64,000 nucleotides of DNA from Leptolyngbya sp. NIES-2104 (GTDB lineage: Bacteria; Cyanobacteriota; Cyanobacteriia; Leptolyngbyales; Leptolyngbyaceae), in contig NZ_BBWW01000001.1 in NCBI RefSeq assembly GCF_001485215.1, positions 186,001 to 250,000 of the forward strand, written 5' to 3'. The notes under the pieces were generated by a model, which made no database searches, had not been told where the DNA came from, and saw only the letters and a program-made list of their open reading frames with translations. The translations under genes and the position numbers were made by a program. Every line of letters begins with the position of its first letter. Position 1 is the first letter of the stretch. This document shows, one piece after another, positions 8,339 through 17,794 of the stretch.

Positions 8339-8508
8339 TTCTCATTTTCTAGCTGCGTCTTGAGCAATCGATTTTCATAACGACGATTGCGGCGACGACC
8401 TTTCGCAGGTGTAGCTCGTTTGTGAGCGCGTTTGTCCTGAACTAAGTGATTAATGTCCTGGGCATCATCCCAGTTTTGCAAATCGTCTGGAGAAGTTCGC
8501 TTCGTCAT
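8326..8508 (-). CDS. Small basic protein of unknown function
   Basis: 60 residues, beginning MTKRTSPDDLQNWDDAQDIN, with a strongly basic middle (KRATPAKGRRRNRRYENR) and an acidic tail. The composition suggests nucleic-acid or ribosome contact, but no domain is recognised. It converges on the DNA ligase gene with a 13-bp overlap. An upstream GAAG at moderate distance is the only ribosome-site-like signal. Confidence 0.65.
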   Translation of the reverse strand: MTKRTSPDDLQNWDDAQDINHLVQDKRAHKRATPAKGRRRNRRYENRLLKTQLENENYDE

Positions 8509-8582
8509 CGGTCTGCTTCACATTACTACACATATTCTACTGAAGCCCTACCGCTTTGGTTTGCCAAAATTCCCCAAATGGG

Positions 8583-8649
8583 GGACTTGACTTCTGTTTG
8601 ATTTCTCTGCTACGGTTCTGAGTATTGAACTTTATCGCCCCTTCAGCAA
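8583..8649 (+). promoter_or_regulatory. Possible aroF promoter and leader start
   Basis: TTGACT followed about 17 bases later by a TG-x-TACGGT-like element gives a weak sigma-70-type promoter ahead of the first leader peptide. The -10 match is poor, so this is a proposal for where the leader transcript begins. Confidence 0.3.
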
Positions 8650-8712
8650 ATGCGTTATAGCGTTTCCTATTTTTACTTTTTTTGGCGATCGGCGGCTCAC
8701 CCGGCGAGGTAA
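8650..8712 (+). CDS. Aromatic leader peptide 1 of aroF (20 aa)
   Basis: ATG 8650 opens a 20-codon frame ending at TAA 8710-8712, with the peptide start MRYSVSYFYFFWRS. Residues 7-12 are six consecutive aromatic amino acids (Tyr, Phe, Tyr, Phe, Phe, Trp) and residue 3 is Tyr. The frame lies just upstream of an intrinsic terminator and in the leader of DAHP synthase, the first enzyme of Phe/Tyr/Trp synthesis. This is the layout of ribosome-mediated transcription attenuation. No good Shine-Dalgarno is visible. Confidence 0.8.
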   Translation: MRYSVSYFYFFWRSAAHPAR

Positions 8713-8740
8713 ATCCTCATGTGTCCGTCCGGTGAGCCGC
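8692..8740 (+). promoter_or_regulatory. Antiterminator candidate of aroF attenuator 1
   Basis: Bases 8692-8704, in the last codons of leader peptide 1, pair with 8729-8740 (one bulge). The second strand includes 8737-8740, the 5' bases of the terminator stem, so the two structures exclude each other. A ribosome that reaches the stop codon would cover 8692-8704 and free the terminator. A ribosome stalled early in the aromatic run would leave the antiterminator free to form. Confidence 0.65.
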
Positions 8741-8762
8741 AGAGTAACATCTGCGGTTTTTT
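8737..8762 (+). terminator. Intrinsic terminator of aroF attenuator 1
   Basis: A perfect 7-bp stem, CCGCAGA (8737-8743) with TCTGCGG (8750-8756), encloses a 6-base loop and is followed by six T residues. It comes 24 bases after the stop codon of leader peptide 1. Confidence 0.85.
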
Positions 8763-8785
8763 AATGTCCTAAATTTTTTCTCGCA

Positions 8786-8848
8786 ATGACTCACCTCACT
8801 TCCTGGCTTTACGGTTTTTACTTTTTTACCCACAGGCGTTCTGGGTGA
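8786..8848 (+). CDS. Aromatic leader peptide 2 of aroF (20 aa)
   Basis: ATG 8786 opens a second 20-codon frame ending at TGA 8846-8848, with the peptide start MTHLTSWLYGFYFFTH. It contains Trp7, Tyr9, Phe11, Tyr12, Phe13 and Phe14. The FYFF tetrapeptide is coded by the same 12 bases as in leader peptide 1, and both peptides are exactly 20 residues, pointing to duplication of an attenuator unit. It lies between terminator 1 and terminator 2. Confidence 0.78.
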   Translation: MTHLTSWLYGFYFFTHRRSG

Positions 8849-8880
8849 GTTTGTTGCATGTGCGATTGACCAACCCGGAA
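8839..8880 (+). promoter_or_regulatory. Antiterminator candidate of aroF attenuator 2
   Basis: Bases 8839-8846 at the end of leader peptide 2 can form 8 pairs (one G-U) with 8873-8880, the 5' arm of terminator 2. A competing local hairpin pairs 8828-8832 with 8842-8846, which could serve as the protector stem when the aromatic codons are read without delay. Confidence 0.55.
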
Positions 8881-8903
8881 CCCTTCCAGGCTCCGGGTTT
8901 TTT
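8872..8903 (+). terminator. Intrinsic terminator of aroF attenuator 2
   Basis: An 11-bp stem with one mismatch, 8872-8882 with 8889-8899, closes a 6-base loop and runs into a T-tract. It lies 41 bases upstream of the aroF start codon, so read-through is needed for expression. Confidence 0.85.
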
Positions 8904-8943
8904 GTTTGAAGTTCATCCCATCCATTTCACAGGAGTTTCAATC

Positions 8944-9798
8944 ATGAAAGATGCAAAGCTAGTCCTCAAAGCCAATCCCGACCATCAATCGATCGTGTCT
9001 CTGTCTAAAGAGATTGCGATCGGGGGTCAAGAGATCGTGATCATCGGCGGTCCGTGTGCTGTCGAAAGTCTGACACAGATGGAGACTGTCGCTCGTGAAC
9101 TCAAATCGGCTCCGATTCAAGCATTAAGGGGAGGTGTGTACAAACCGCGCACTTCCCCTTACGCTTTTCAGGGCGCGGGTTTAGAAGGATTGGAAATTCT
9201 TGCTTCGGTGAGCAAGCGATATGATCTGCCCGTTGTGACCGAGGTAATGGCAATTTCGCAGATTAAAGAAATTTCGGCTTACGCGGATATGCTGCAAGTT
9301 GGTAGCCGCAATATGCAGAATTTCGATTTGCTTAAAGCGCTGGGACAAGCTGGAAAGCCGATTTTGTTAAAGCGCGGACTCGCAGCAACGATCGAGGAAT
9401 TCGTCATGGCAGCCGAGTACATCATGAGCCACGGAAATCCAAACGTGGTGCTGTGTGAACGGGGAATTCGCAGCTTCGATAGTTACACTCGCAATGTGCT
9501 CGATCTCGGTGCGGTGGTTGCTCTGAAACAGTTAACTCATCTGCCTGTGATTGTTGATCCGAGTCATGCAGCGGGACGGCGGGAATTGATTGCCGATTTA
9601 TCAAGAGCCGCGATCGCATGTGGTGCAGATGGATTGATTGTGGAAAGCCATCCTGAGCCGGAGAAATCCGTATCGGATGCACAGCAGGCATTATCGATCG
9701 AGGCAATGACGCAGTTGGTTCGCAGTCTCAAACCTGTAGCGGAAGCAGTCGGGCGAAAAACCTACGGGGTGCAATGTCCACAATTTGCGATCGTATAA
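8944..9798 (+). CDS. aroF: 3-deoxy-7-phosphoheptulonate (DAHP) synthase
   Basis: 284 residues from ATG 8944, preceded by CAGGAG. It condenses phosphoenolpyruvate and erythrose 4-phosphate in the first step of the shikimate pathway. The TIM-barrel signatures of the class I-beta (AroF/KDO8P-like) type are present: IIGGPCAVES near residue 37, RGGVYKPRTSPYAFQG, PILLKRGL and VIVDPSHAAGRRE. An N-terminal extension is short, so feedback domains such as ACT or chorismate mutase are absent. Control probably acts on transcription through the two leader-peptide attenuators upstream. Longer upstream starts would run through the leader terminators and are rejected. Confidence 0.95.
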   Translation: MKDAKLVLKANPDHQSIVSLSKEIAIGGQEIVIIGGPCAVESLTQMETVARELKSAPIQALRGGVYKPRTSPYAFQGAGLEGLEILASVSKRYDLPVVTEVMAISQIKEISAYADMLQVGSRNMQNFDLLKALGQAGKPILLKRGLAATIEEFVMAAEYIMSHGNPNVVLCERGIRSFDSYTRNVLDLGAVVALKQLTHLPVIVDPSHAAGRRELIADLSRAAIACGADGLIVESHPEPEKSVSDAQQALSIEAMTQLVRSLKPVAEAVGRKTYGVQCPQFAIV

Positions 9799-9800
9799 AA

Positions 9801-9829
9801 AATGCGGCAGATCCAAATTCTGCCGCATT
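9801..9829. terminator. Terminator hairpin between aroF and the MFS gene
   Basis: An 11-bp perfect stem, 9801-9811 with 9819-9829, has a 7-base loop and A-rich sequence on its left side. It lies between two convergent genes and may act in both directions. Confidence 0.75.
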
Positions 9830-9837
9830 CAAATTAC

Positions 9838-11088
9838 TTACGCAATTGACCGATCTCTTTCCGTCACGGTTGCTGCTCTTGGGCGTTTCAGCATGAAGGT
9901 GGCAACAATGATTCCTACGATCGCTAAAATCGCAGTCGGATAGAAGAACAAGGTATAGCTACCAAACGTATCTTTGATTTGTCCCGCTAAGACTGTTCCA
10001 AAAACGGCTCCAACTCCGTAAGCGGTAAACACAATGCCATAGTTCTTGGCGTAGTTGTTCGCATCGAATAAAGTTGCCGTTGCAGTAGGCGCGATCGCTA
10101 ACCATCCACCCAAACACAGCCAGAACAAACAAAAAGCAGTGAGATAAGTTGCAACTTGTCCAGCTTGAGCATTGATCATCAGAATTGATGCAATCAAAAT
10201 CAGCACGTAAGAAATAATTGCACCCGTTTTTGGCGAAAAGCGATCGGAGATCCAGCCAAACAATGGACGACCTAAACCATTAAAGATTGCGAACAAAGAA
10301 ACGGTGGCTGCGGCAGTTCCGCGATCGAGCTTGATGATCTCTTGGGCGACTGGGCTAGAAATCCCGATCGCTGCGAGTCCGACAAAAGTTCCGATCGTAT
10401 AGCAGATCCACAGTCCATAGAAGCTCTGAGTTCCCAGCATTTTCGTGCCTTGGGATGCAACCGTTCTGGCGCTTGGAGTCCAGCCTCTCGGAGTCCAGCC
10501 TTCAGGCGGCATTTTCAGCGTAAAGGCAATCAAAACAATGATGACCGCAAACACCGATCCCAAAATGATGAAAGCCTGCCGGACTCCATAATTTTCAATC
10601 AAGTTTCTAGCGAGGGGTGCAGTAATCAGCGGAGATAATCCAAATCCGATCACGGTCGTTCCGAGAGCAATACCTTTCTTGTCGGGGAACCATTTCGCAG
10701 CAACTGCCAGCGGCACTCCGTACACGATGCCAATTCCGGCACCTGTGATGATGCCATAGGTAATGATCAAGGTAAAAGGATTCGCATCTAACCCAGATAG
10801 AAGATAGCCTAAACCTGTAATGATGCCGCCCACAGCCGTGACTGTCCGAACACCATAACGCTCAATCAAAAATCCAGCGATCGGCATTAATATTGCAAAG
10901 ACGACAAGCAAAATTGTAAAAGGCAATAAGCTTTCAGTCGCGTTAATCTTCAGGAGCGATTCGAGCGGTTTGCGAAAAATGCTCCAGGAATAAACAGTTC
11001 CAAGACACAGTAAAGCAATAATGCCTAACGGAATAAAGAGCCAGCGACCTTTCTCCGCAGGCATACCAAAAAGAGTAACGTTATTCAT
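9838..11088 (-). CDS. MFS transporter, oxalate/formate antiporter (OFA)-like family
   Basis: 416 residues with 12 predicted membrane helices. The start GRWLFIPLGIIALLCLGTVYSWSIFRKPLE is typical of the OFA branch of the major facilitator superfamily, as are YGIITGAGIGIVYGVP and GLGRPLFGWISDRFSPKTG in the second half. Members exchange small carboxylates, but many cyanobacterial copies are uncharacterised, so the substrate is open. It is convergent with aroF and divergent from the BASS transporter. Confidence 0.85.
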   Translation of the reverse strand: MNNVTLFGMPAEKGRWLFIPLGIIALLCLGTVYSWSIFRKPLESLLKINATESLLPFTILLVVFAILMPIAGFLIERYGVRTVTAVGGIITGLGYLLSGLDANPFTLIITYGIITGAGIGIVYGVPLAVAAKWFPDKKGIALGTTVIGFGLSPLITAPLARNLIENYGVRQAFIILGSVFAVIIVLIAFTLKMPPEGWTPRGWTPSARTVASQGTKMLGTQSFYGLWICYTIGTFVGLAAIGISSPVAQEIIKLDRGTAAATVSLFAIFNGLGRPLFGWISDRFSPKTGAIISYVLILIASILMINAQAGQVATYLTAFCLFWLCLGGWLAIAPTATATLFDANNYAKNYGIVFTAYGVGAVFGTVLAGQIKDTFGSYTLFFYPTAILAIVGIIVATFMLKRPRAATVTERDRSIA

Positions 11089-11355
11089 CGGTGTTGGGAA
11101 AAGGGAAATGTCCGCCGCAAAACATTCACGAAGCTTTAGGGAATGCTTGCTGCGGGTGAGCTAGATAGACCTCGATGATCTGAACTGTATCAGTCTACAT
11201 TGACGAATGTTTGACCAAAATAATTGCAGTTTCTATTGATATTAATAGATTGATGTCTATCAAAAATTTTCCTCGTTTGTAGATTGAGAAATTTTTTAGT
11301 GAGCTGAGGAAGTGAGACAATACAGGCTTAATTGACCTTTCTGTCATCTATCACT

Positions 11356-12228
11356 ATGCAGAGCAATCTATTTACTTCTGTGTTACTGCCGTTGGCTCTC
11401 GCGATCGTTATGTTAGGTATGGGACTGAGTTTAGTTCCAGATGATTTTCGCCGCATTACCCGCGCTCCAAAAGCCGTCGCCGTGGGAACCGTATGTCAGG
11501 TTTTACTATTACCGTTGATTGGCGCATTGATCACCTTGGTTGTACCGATGCAACCTGCGATCGCCGTGGGTCTAATCGTTCTGGCAGTCTGTCCGGGTGG
11601 TCCATCCTCAAATCTAATTACCTATCTCGCACAAGGGGATGTCGCTTTATCGGTCACGCTCACGGCTGTTAGTAGCATTTTGACCGTCTTCACGATTCCG
11701 ATTTTTACGAATATTGCGCTTCAGTATTTTTTAGGTCAAAGTGCAGCGATCGAACTCCCGATCGGACAAACGATGCTGCAAATTTTCCTGATTACTTTGT
11801 TGCCGATCGCGATCGGAATGTTGATTCGCGATCGCTTTCCGGTCACGGCAAAACGACTAGAGCAACACATGGGGCGAATTGCGATCGGGTTGTTGGCGTT
11901 GATTATTGCATTGTTACTCGTGCGAGAAGGAAGCAAATTACCTGGATTTATTGTGCAGGTCGGAATTGGCGTATTGTTGCTCAATCTGGCGGCAACGGCT
12001 GTCGGATTTTTGGCTGGAAAGCTATTTGGACTGTCTTTGGCGCAGCAGATTTGTATTGCGATCGAGGTTGGCATTCAGAATGGCACTTTAGCGATCGCGA
12101 TTACGGCAGGTTTACTGAACAATCCTGATATGGCTGTCCCTGCTGCGGTCTACAGTCTGCTGATGTATGTCACGGGTTTTGGCGCGATTCTGTATGGCAG
12201 AAAAATAAGCCCAGCTTCGATTCGCTAA
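11356..12228 (+). CDS. Bile acid:sodium symporter (BASS) family transporter
   Basis: About 290 residues and some ten hydrophobic helices. It carries the SBF family core: LPLALAIVMLGMGLSL, VLAVCPGGPSSNLITYLAQGDVALS (the discontinuous helix with the PGG motif) and IAIEVGIQNGTLAIAI (the second Na+-binding crossover). Cyanobacterial and plastid relatives move pyruvate, bicarbonate or other organic acids with Na+. ATG 11356 is preferred; an in-frame TTG lies at 11332. A 19-bp gap separates it from the convergent ilvE. Confidence 0.87.
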   Translation: MQSNLFTSVLLPLALAIVMLGMGLSLVPDDFRRITRAPKAVAVGTVCQVLLLPLIGALITLVVPMQPAIAVGLIVLAVCPGGPSSNLITYLAQGDVALSVTLTAVSSILTVFTIPIFTNIALQYFLGQSAAIELPIGQTMLQIFLITLLPIAIGMLIRDRFPVTAKRLEQHMGRIAIGLLALIIALLLVREGSKLPGFIVQVGIGVLLLNLAATAVGFLAGKLFGLSLAQQICIAIEVGIQNGTLAIAITAGLLNNPDMAVPAAVYSLLMYVTGFGAILYGRKISPASIR

Positions 12229-12247
12229 GCTTATTAAATTCACAGTC

Positions 12248-13207
12248 TTAAGCCACTCCAGTGAGTTGTGCAGACTCAGAGACAGATTGAGTTTGAGCCG
12301 GAATATAAGAAAAATCAACAGCAGGATGCGGCTCAACGCCTAACATTGCATTGAAATAACGATCGGAAATTGCACGAATAATCGGATTGTCACCGTACTC
12401 GGTTTTCTCGATCGACTTCACAGGTGTAATTTCTGTGAGTGTGCCAACCAAAGCGACCTCATCGGCAATAATCAATTCAGTCCGCTCGATCGGGCGACGC
12501 TCAAACGGAATGCTCATCGATCGACATAAACTTTCCACAATATCGACCGTGATACTTTCTAGAGCACCTTCCCAAGCGGGCGGCGTAAACACTTTGCCAT
12601 CTCGCACAACCAGCACACAGGTCTGAGTCGTTTCCGCCACTCGTCCCGCTTCATTCAGGATAATCATGTCAGAATAACCGCGATCGCGTCCTTCAATTTT
12701 GACGAACCGCGCAATTTGATAATTTGTACTTGTTTTTACCCGGCAAGGGAGCGCTAAATCACTGCCCCGTTTCCAAGGGGTAATACCGAGATCGATCGCA
12801 GCAGGGCGCGTCGTTGGAGTGTGATATGCCGTCAGCACTAGATTACTGGTACTGCCTTCACCCCAGAATCCTTCATCGCCGTAGAGTGTGGCACGTACCC
12901 ACATATTGCGATCGGGCTGATACAGAAGTTTGATCAGTTCGTGATGCGCCTGCTCGAATTCCTCGTAGCTCATCTCAAACGGGATGTAGAGAATTTTTGC
13001 CGATCGACGTAAGCGATCGTAGTGTCGTCGCATCTCTAGAATTCCAAAGCGCCCGTCCGGTTGCCAGTAGCCTTTTAGCCCCTCGAATACGTTGAGACCT
13101 CGAAGCACGGCTTCGCTAGAAATATGAAAGTTCGCGTCTTCCCACAGGGAAATCTTACCGCCGAAGTAGACGTACTTGGGTTTCTGAAGCTGAGTGATAG
13201 AAGCCAT
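12248..13207 (-). CDS. ilvE: Branched-chain amino acid aminotransferase
   Basis: About 319 residues, fold type IV PLP enzyme. FEGLKGYW near the N-terminus and the catalytic lysine in VKTSTNYQIARF are visible, along with LNEAGRVAETTQTCVLVV and LVGTLTEITPV in the phosphate-binding region. It transfers the amino group to the keto acids of Leu, Ile and Val. ATG 13207 is chosen; an in-frame TTG 45 bases upstream adds an unlikely Cys/Pro-rich leader. The length is normal. Confidence 0.9.
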   Translation of the reverse strand: MASITQLQKPKYVYFGGKISLWEDANFHISSEAVLRGLNVFEGLKGYWQPDGRFGILEMRRHYDRLRRSAKILYIPFEMSYEEFEQAHHELIKLLYQPDRNMWVRATLYGDEGFWGEGSTSNLVLTAYHTPTTRPAAIDLGITPWKRGSDLALPCRVKTSTNYQIARFVKIEGRDRGYSDMIILNEAGRVAETTQTCVLVVRDGKVFTPPAWEGALESITVDIVESLCRSMSIPFERRPIERTELIIADEVALVGTLTEITPVKSIEKTEYGDNPIIRAISDRYFNAMLGVEPHPAVDFSYIPAQTQSVSESAQLTGVA

Positions 13208-13444
13208 AGGATTGGGATGAGATAGGAGGACAAGCGGACAGCACGAGTGCAAGAAAGCGTTTCACACTATTCACTTATCACTAAATAAGGGGGTTCTGTC
13301 CAGCAAATTTACGGATATCTTCATCGAATCCTTGTATCGCACTGTGCTGTTTAAATTTATTGATGATGTTTGCGGAATAACACTACGGGATCAAACGGAG
13401 CACGATCGTCAGTATTCTAAGGAGGGCAACCCGGAGCTTTAGGC

Positions 13445-15076
13445 ATGAATACGGAAAAATCGGAGCAAAATCAGGAAATTCTCTGGCTGGTTCTCAGTTT
13501 GGGAATTGCGGCTCTCTATTCAGGATTAGCAATGCGTAAGGCATTCTCAGATCCAACGATGCTCCAGGATGATGCCCGAATCTATCTGATTTGGATGCAG
13601 CGCTTTGTTGATCCTGAATTGTTTCCGAATGATTGGATGGCGAAGTATTTTCATTCTGTGACTCCTTGGGGACTAGGAACGCTCTACTGGCTCGGATCAA
13701 AGGTTGGAATAGTTCCGGTAGTGATGAGTAAATTACTGCCTGCGGTGACTAGTGTGCTGCTGGCGTGGTTTGGATATCGATCGACTTTGGCATTGTTTCC
13801 GGTACCGATCGCAGGTTTTTTCAGTGCTGTAATTCTGCTGCAAAGCTGCTGGCAGCGGGATGATCTTGCATCTGCGGCTCCGCGATCGTTCTGGGCATTG
13901 GTGCTAGTGGCGCTGGTGTACTCCTTTATCAAACGGGCTTGGATAGCGATCGCGCTTTGTGTCACAGCGATGGCGCTTTTTTGTCCATTGGCTGCGGTGT
14001 TGATTGCGATTTGGTTGGGACTGCGAGGAGTTTGGGGCTTGTGGAAGCGGCGAGTCGATCGGGCAGAGTGGGTTATTTTAGGAATCACGATCGCGCTTTT
14101 GCTGCCTTATGTGTTTAGTCAATCGGAATTTGCGCCGACGGTGAATGCGGCGACTGCGCGATTAATGCCGGAATTTCAGCCAGGGGGACGGTTGCCGTTT
14201 TTTTATCCGAATCCGTTTCGGTTTTGGTTGGATAGCACCGATGGCGGATTTCAAGTTTCGTTTAATCCGCCACTGATTGGGTTGGGATTGTTGTTACCGA
14301 TCGGCTTACGGTTCAAAAATCGGTTTCCTCAATTGCAGCAGTTAAATCCAGATTGGATTATTTTGCCACAGCTTGCCGGGAGTGGGATTGTTGGATTTTT
14401 TCTCGCTCATGCAATGTTTGTGAAGCTGCATTTTCCGAGTCGGTATGTGACTCATAGTTGGCGGATTGCGATGGCGATCGCAGCAGGAATTGTGATTGTG
14501 GTGTTGCTAGAACGAATCAAAAGTTGGCGATCGGGGACAATTCTGGTTCTTAGTTGTGCAATGCTGCTTCATCCACATTTAGCTTGGAAATCGTTTCCAG
14601 TCACCGGATACGGCGGCGGCAGTCATCCTGCACTGTATGAATTTCTCAAGACCACACCAAAAACAACGCTAACCGCTTATCTCGGTGAAGATGCTAGTAA
14701 CTTACCGATGCTGTCTTTACGATCGACGTTAGCGGCTCAAGAATATGCAATTCCATTTCACCTTGGCTATTACTTACCAATGCGACAAAGAGCGATTGAT
14801 TTGATCAACGCTCAGTACAGCGAAACGTTAGAACCTGCAAAACAAGCAATTAAAAAGTACAACATCACGTATTGGCTACTAGATTCTAATGCGTTTGCAC
14901 CGGATTATTTGAAGAGCTACCGCTGGTTTCGATTGTTTGAACCGCATGTTGGTCAAGCGATGCAGGCTTTGAGATTGGGACAAGTTCCGGCAATGCAAAA
15001 AATTATCGGGAAATGCGCGATCGCAGATCCTGACAACGTTGCAGTGCTAGACAGTAACTGCACTTTGAAGAACTGA
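13445..15076 (+). CDS. Polytopic membrane protein, GT-C-like, unknown function
   Basis: 543 residues with about ten to twelve hydrophobic helices and a soluble C-terminal part. The first periplasmic loop has LQDDARIYLIWMQRFVDPELFPNDW; an acidic DD pair here is seen in GT-C glycosyltransferases that use polyprenyl-linked sugars. No closer family is recognised. AAGGAGGG lies upstream of the ATG. Its 3' end overlaps the convergent methyltransferase gene by 30 bp. It could act in exopolysaccharide or glycolipid assembly, but that is an inference. Confidence 0.7.
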   Translation: MNTEKSEQNQEILWLVLSLGIAALYSGLAMRKAFSDPTMLQDDARIYLIWMQRFVDPELFPNDWMAKYFHSVTPWGLGTLYWLGSKVGIVPVVMSKLLPAVTSVLLAWFGYRSTLALFPVPIAGFFSAVILLQSCWQRDDLASAAPRSFWALVLVALVYSFIKRAWIAIALCVTAMALFCPLAAVLIAIWLGLRGVWGLWKRRVDRAEWVILGITIALLLPYVFSQSEFAPTVNAATARLMPEFQPGGRLPFFYPNPFRFWLDSTDGGFQVSFNPPLIGLGLLLPIGLRFKNRFPQLQQLNPDWIILPQLAGSGIVGFFLAHAMFVKLHFPSRYVTHSWRIAMAIAAGIVIVVLLERIKSWRSGTILVLSCAMLLHPHLAWKSFPVTGYGGGSHPALYEFLKTTPKTTLTAYLGEDASNLPMLSLRSTLAAQEYAIPFHLGYYLPMRQRAIDLINAQYSETLEPAKQAIKKYNITYWLLDSNAFAPDYLKSYRWFRLFEPHVGQAMQALRLGQVPAMQKIIGKCAIADPDNVAVLDSNCTLKN

Positions 15077-16423
15077 ATTTCGCTCTAGCAAAACGTGCAA
15101 GCTCAGTTCGAGATTGATTACAGCATCGCGTAAATCTTGTGCGGCTCGTTGCGGATCAGTTGGCTCTAGGGTCACCGGATCACAAGGACGAACGGTAAGA
15201 ATACGATCGACTAATGCCGAAAACAGTTGAGGCTCATCCCACAATGGCAACAACGCCGCAGCGAGATTCGGACTGAGAAAAACATGTGCTTGACTCGAAG
15301 CGGCTCCGGTCACATATTGGCTTAGATCAAATGATTGTTGCTGTTGAATGGCTGTGATTAGTGCGGATTTTGCGATCGCGCTTTTCAACTGAGGATGAAG
15401 ATGGACTCGAACTTGATCCCACTCGATCGGTTGCCAGTATCGCGGCATCTCCCACTGTGGAGTCTGTCCAAACTGCCCGCACCAAAAATCCAGCAATCGA
15501 TGAACAGGCGCAAGCAGTTCAAACAGTTGTAATCGATCTTCCATGGATAACTCCGGTAAGCTCGATGACCAGGCTTCCGGCAGATTCTGCGGGTCTTGAA
15601 ACAGACTCATCAAATCCCAATCTCGCTGATTGGTCATGCAGATGAATTCTAAATTCGCGCCCCGCAGCGACTCGAATAATTGAGTTAACGTGTAGCCTTT
15701 ATCGCCCTGAAACAGATAGTTCATCAATACATATTCTTCTGGGCGTTCTTCGGCTTGCTGTGGACTCCAGGTTTGTCGCTTTATCGGCACATCGTCTTTC
15801 AGTGCCTTCATCGTGTCGAGGACAATCTGGATTTCGTTGGCTTCTGGGTTGCCGTCCATCAATCCCATCCAGTGGAAAAGTTGTTGCGATCGAAAGAAAT
15901 TGTGTCGCTGATAGAGACTATGCAGATTGCCGCGCAAAATCCCCATTGGTTTCAGTGCAGTTCTCAACGTTTTCAGAGCCTGAGTGAGATCAGGCATGAG
16001 ATAAAGAATCTCGTCACAGTTGATCAGGTCGAATTTCATGCCCAACTGTGAGACTTCATCGAGCGGCAATCGATAGAACTGAGCATCTGGAAAGCCGTGA
16101 AACTTTAAGCGTTCACGAGCGAGAGAAACGGACTGCTCTGAGAGGTCAATTCCGATAATCGTCGCACCTGGATTCGCTTCTGCCAGGATTAATGTTTTGT
16201 AGCCGCTTCCACAACCGACATCTAGAATTGCGACTTCTTTTGGATTAATTAGCGCTTGATTTCGTAAATAGTACGGCGTGAGGTAGTTATGAATAAAGAG
16301 TGCGTTAAAGTCCTCTTTCGGAGAGATTTCGACCGGGGTTTTCGGATATGGCGAACTGTCAAACTGTTGGCGAATCTTTTCCAGTAACTCAGGATTCACA
16401 AGTCCTATCTCCTCGGTGTACAT
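15047..16423 (-). CDS. Class I SAM-dependent methyltransferase
   Basis: 458 residues. An N-terminal segment with IRQQFDSSPYPKTP precedes the Rossmann domain, with the SAM-binding motif ILDVGCGSGYKTL near residue 68, the acidic motif II in IIGIDLSEQS, and LINCDEILYLMPDLTQALK. A C-terminal helical part of about 230 residues follows. The substrate is unknown; similar cyanobacterial proteins are annotated only as class I methyltransferases. It converges on and overlaps the membrane protein gene. Confidence 0.8.
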   Translation of the reverse strand: MYTEEIGLVNPELLEKIRQQFDSSPYPKTPVEISPKEDFNALFIHNYLTPYYLRNQALINPKEVAILDVGCGSGYKTLILAEANPGATIIGIDLSEQSVSLARERLKFHGFPDAQFYRLPLDEVSQLGMKFDLINCDEILYLMPDLTQALKTLRTALKPMGILRGNLHSLYQRHNFFRSQQLFHWMGLMDGNPEANEIQIVLDTMKALKDDVPIKRQTWSPQQAEERPEEYVLMNYLFQGDKGYTLTQLFESLRGANLEFICMTNQRDWDLMSLFQDPQNLPEAWSSSLPELSMEDRLQLFELLAPVHRLLDFWCGQFGQTPQWEMPRYWQPIEWDQVRVHLHPQLKSAIAKSALITAIQQQQSFDLSQYVTGAASSQAHVFLSPNLAAALLPLWDEPQLFSALVDRILTVRPCDPVTLEPTDPQRAAQDLRDAVINLELSLHVLLERNSVLQSAVTV

Positions 16424-16503
16424 CGAGAACCTCCGGCATCATAGCTTGTGAAATGTCGATCGTTCCAGTCCCAGAAAATACAAGGTGCTGTGAAATTTAG
16501 ATA

Positions 16504-16599
16504 AACGGGAATTCGATGATTTTTGCTTCGTTGCCGACTCGCCCCGAATTCCACTCCGGGGCGAGTCGGCAACGAAGCGAAACAATATCGAACTGGGGT
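16504..16599. repeat. TA-flanked palindromic element, copy B (related or separate family)
   Basis: Perfect 22-bp arms at 16525-16546 and 16557-16578 surround a 10-base loop, with further imperfect pairing outward and TA at both edges (16502-16503 and 16600-16601). The CGCCCCG/CGGGGCG core is like the other elements, but the outer ends (TTCGAT) differ, so it may be a separate family or only a terminator for hemH. Confidence 0.5.
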
Positions 16600-16627
16600 T
16601 AAATGATGTCACCAGCACTGATGCTTG

Positions 16628-17794
<1,167 letters not shown>

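Noticed and set aside
8641..8903. Metabolite riboswitch ahead of aroF
   Set aside because: The aromatic codon runs and the overlap of pairing regions with the ORF ends are explained by leader peptides; no known aptamer consensus was recognised.
8845..8943. Longer DAHP synthase start at 8845
   Set aside because: The frame runs through leader peptide 2 end and terminator 2; ATG 8944 has a good ribosome site and the family start.
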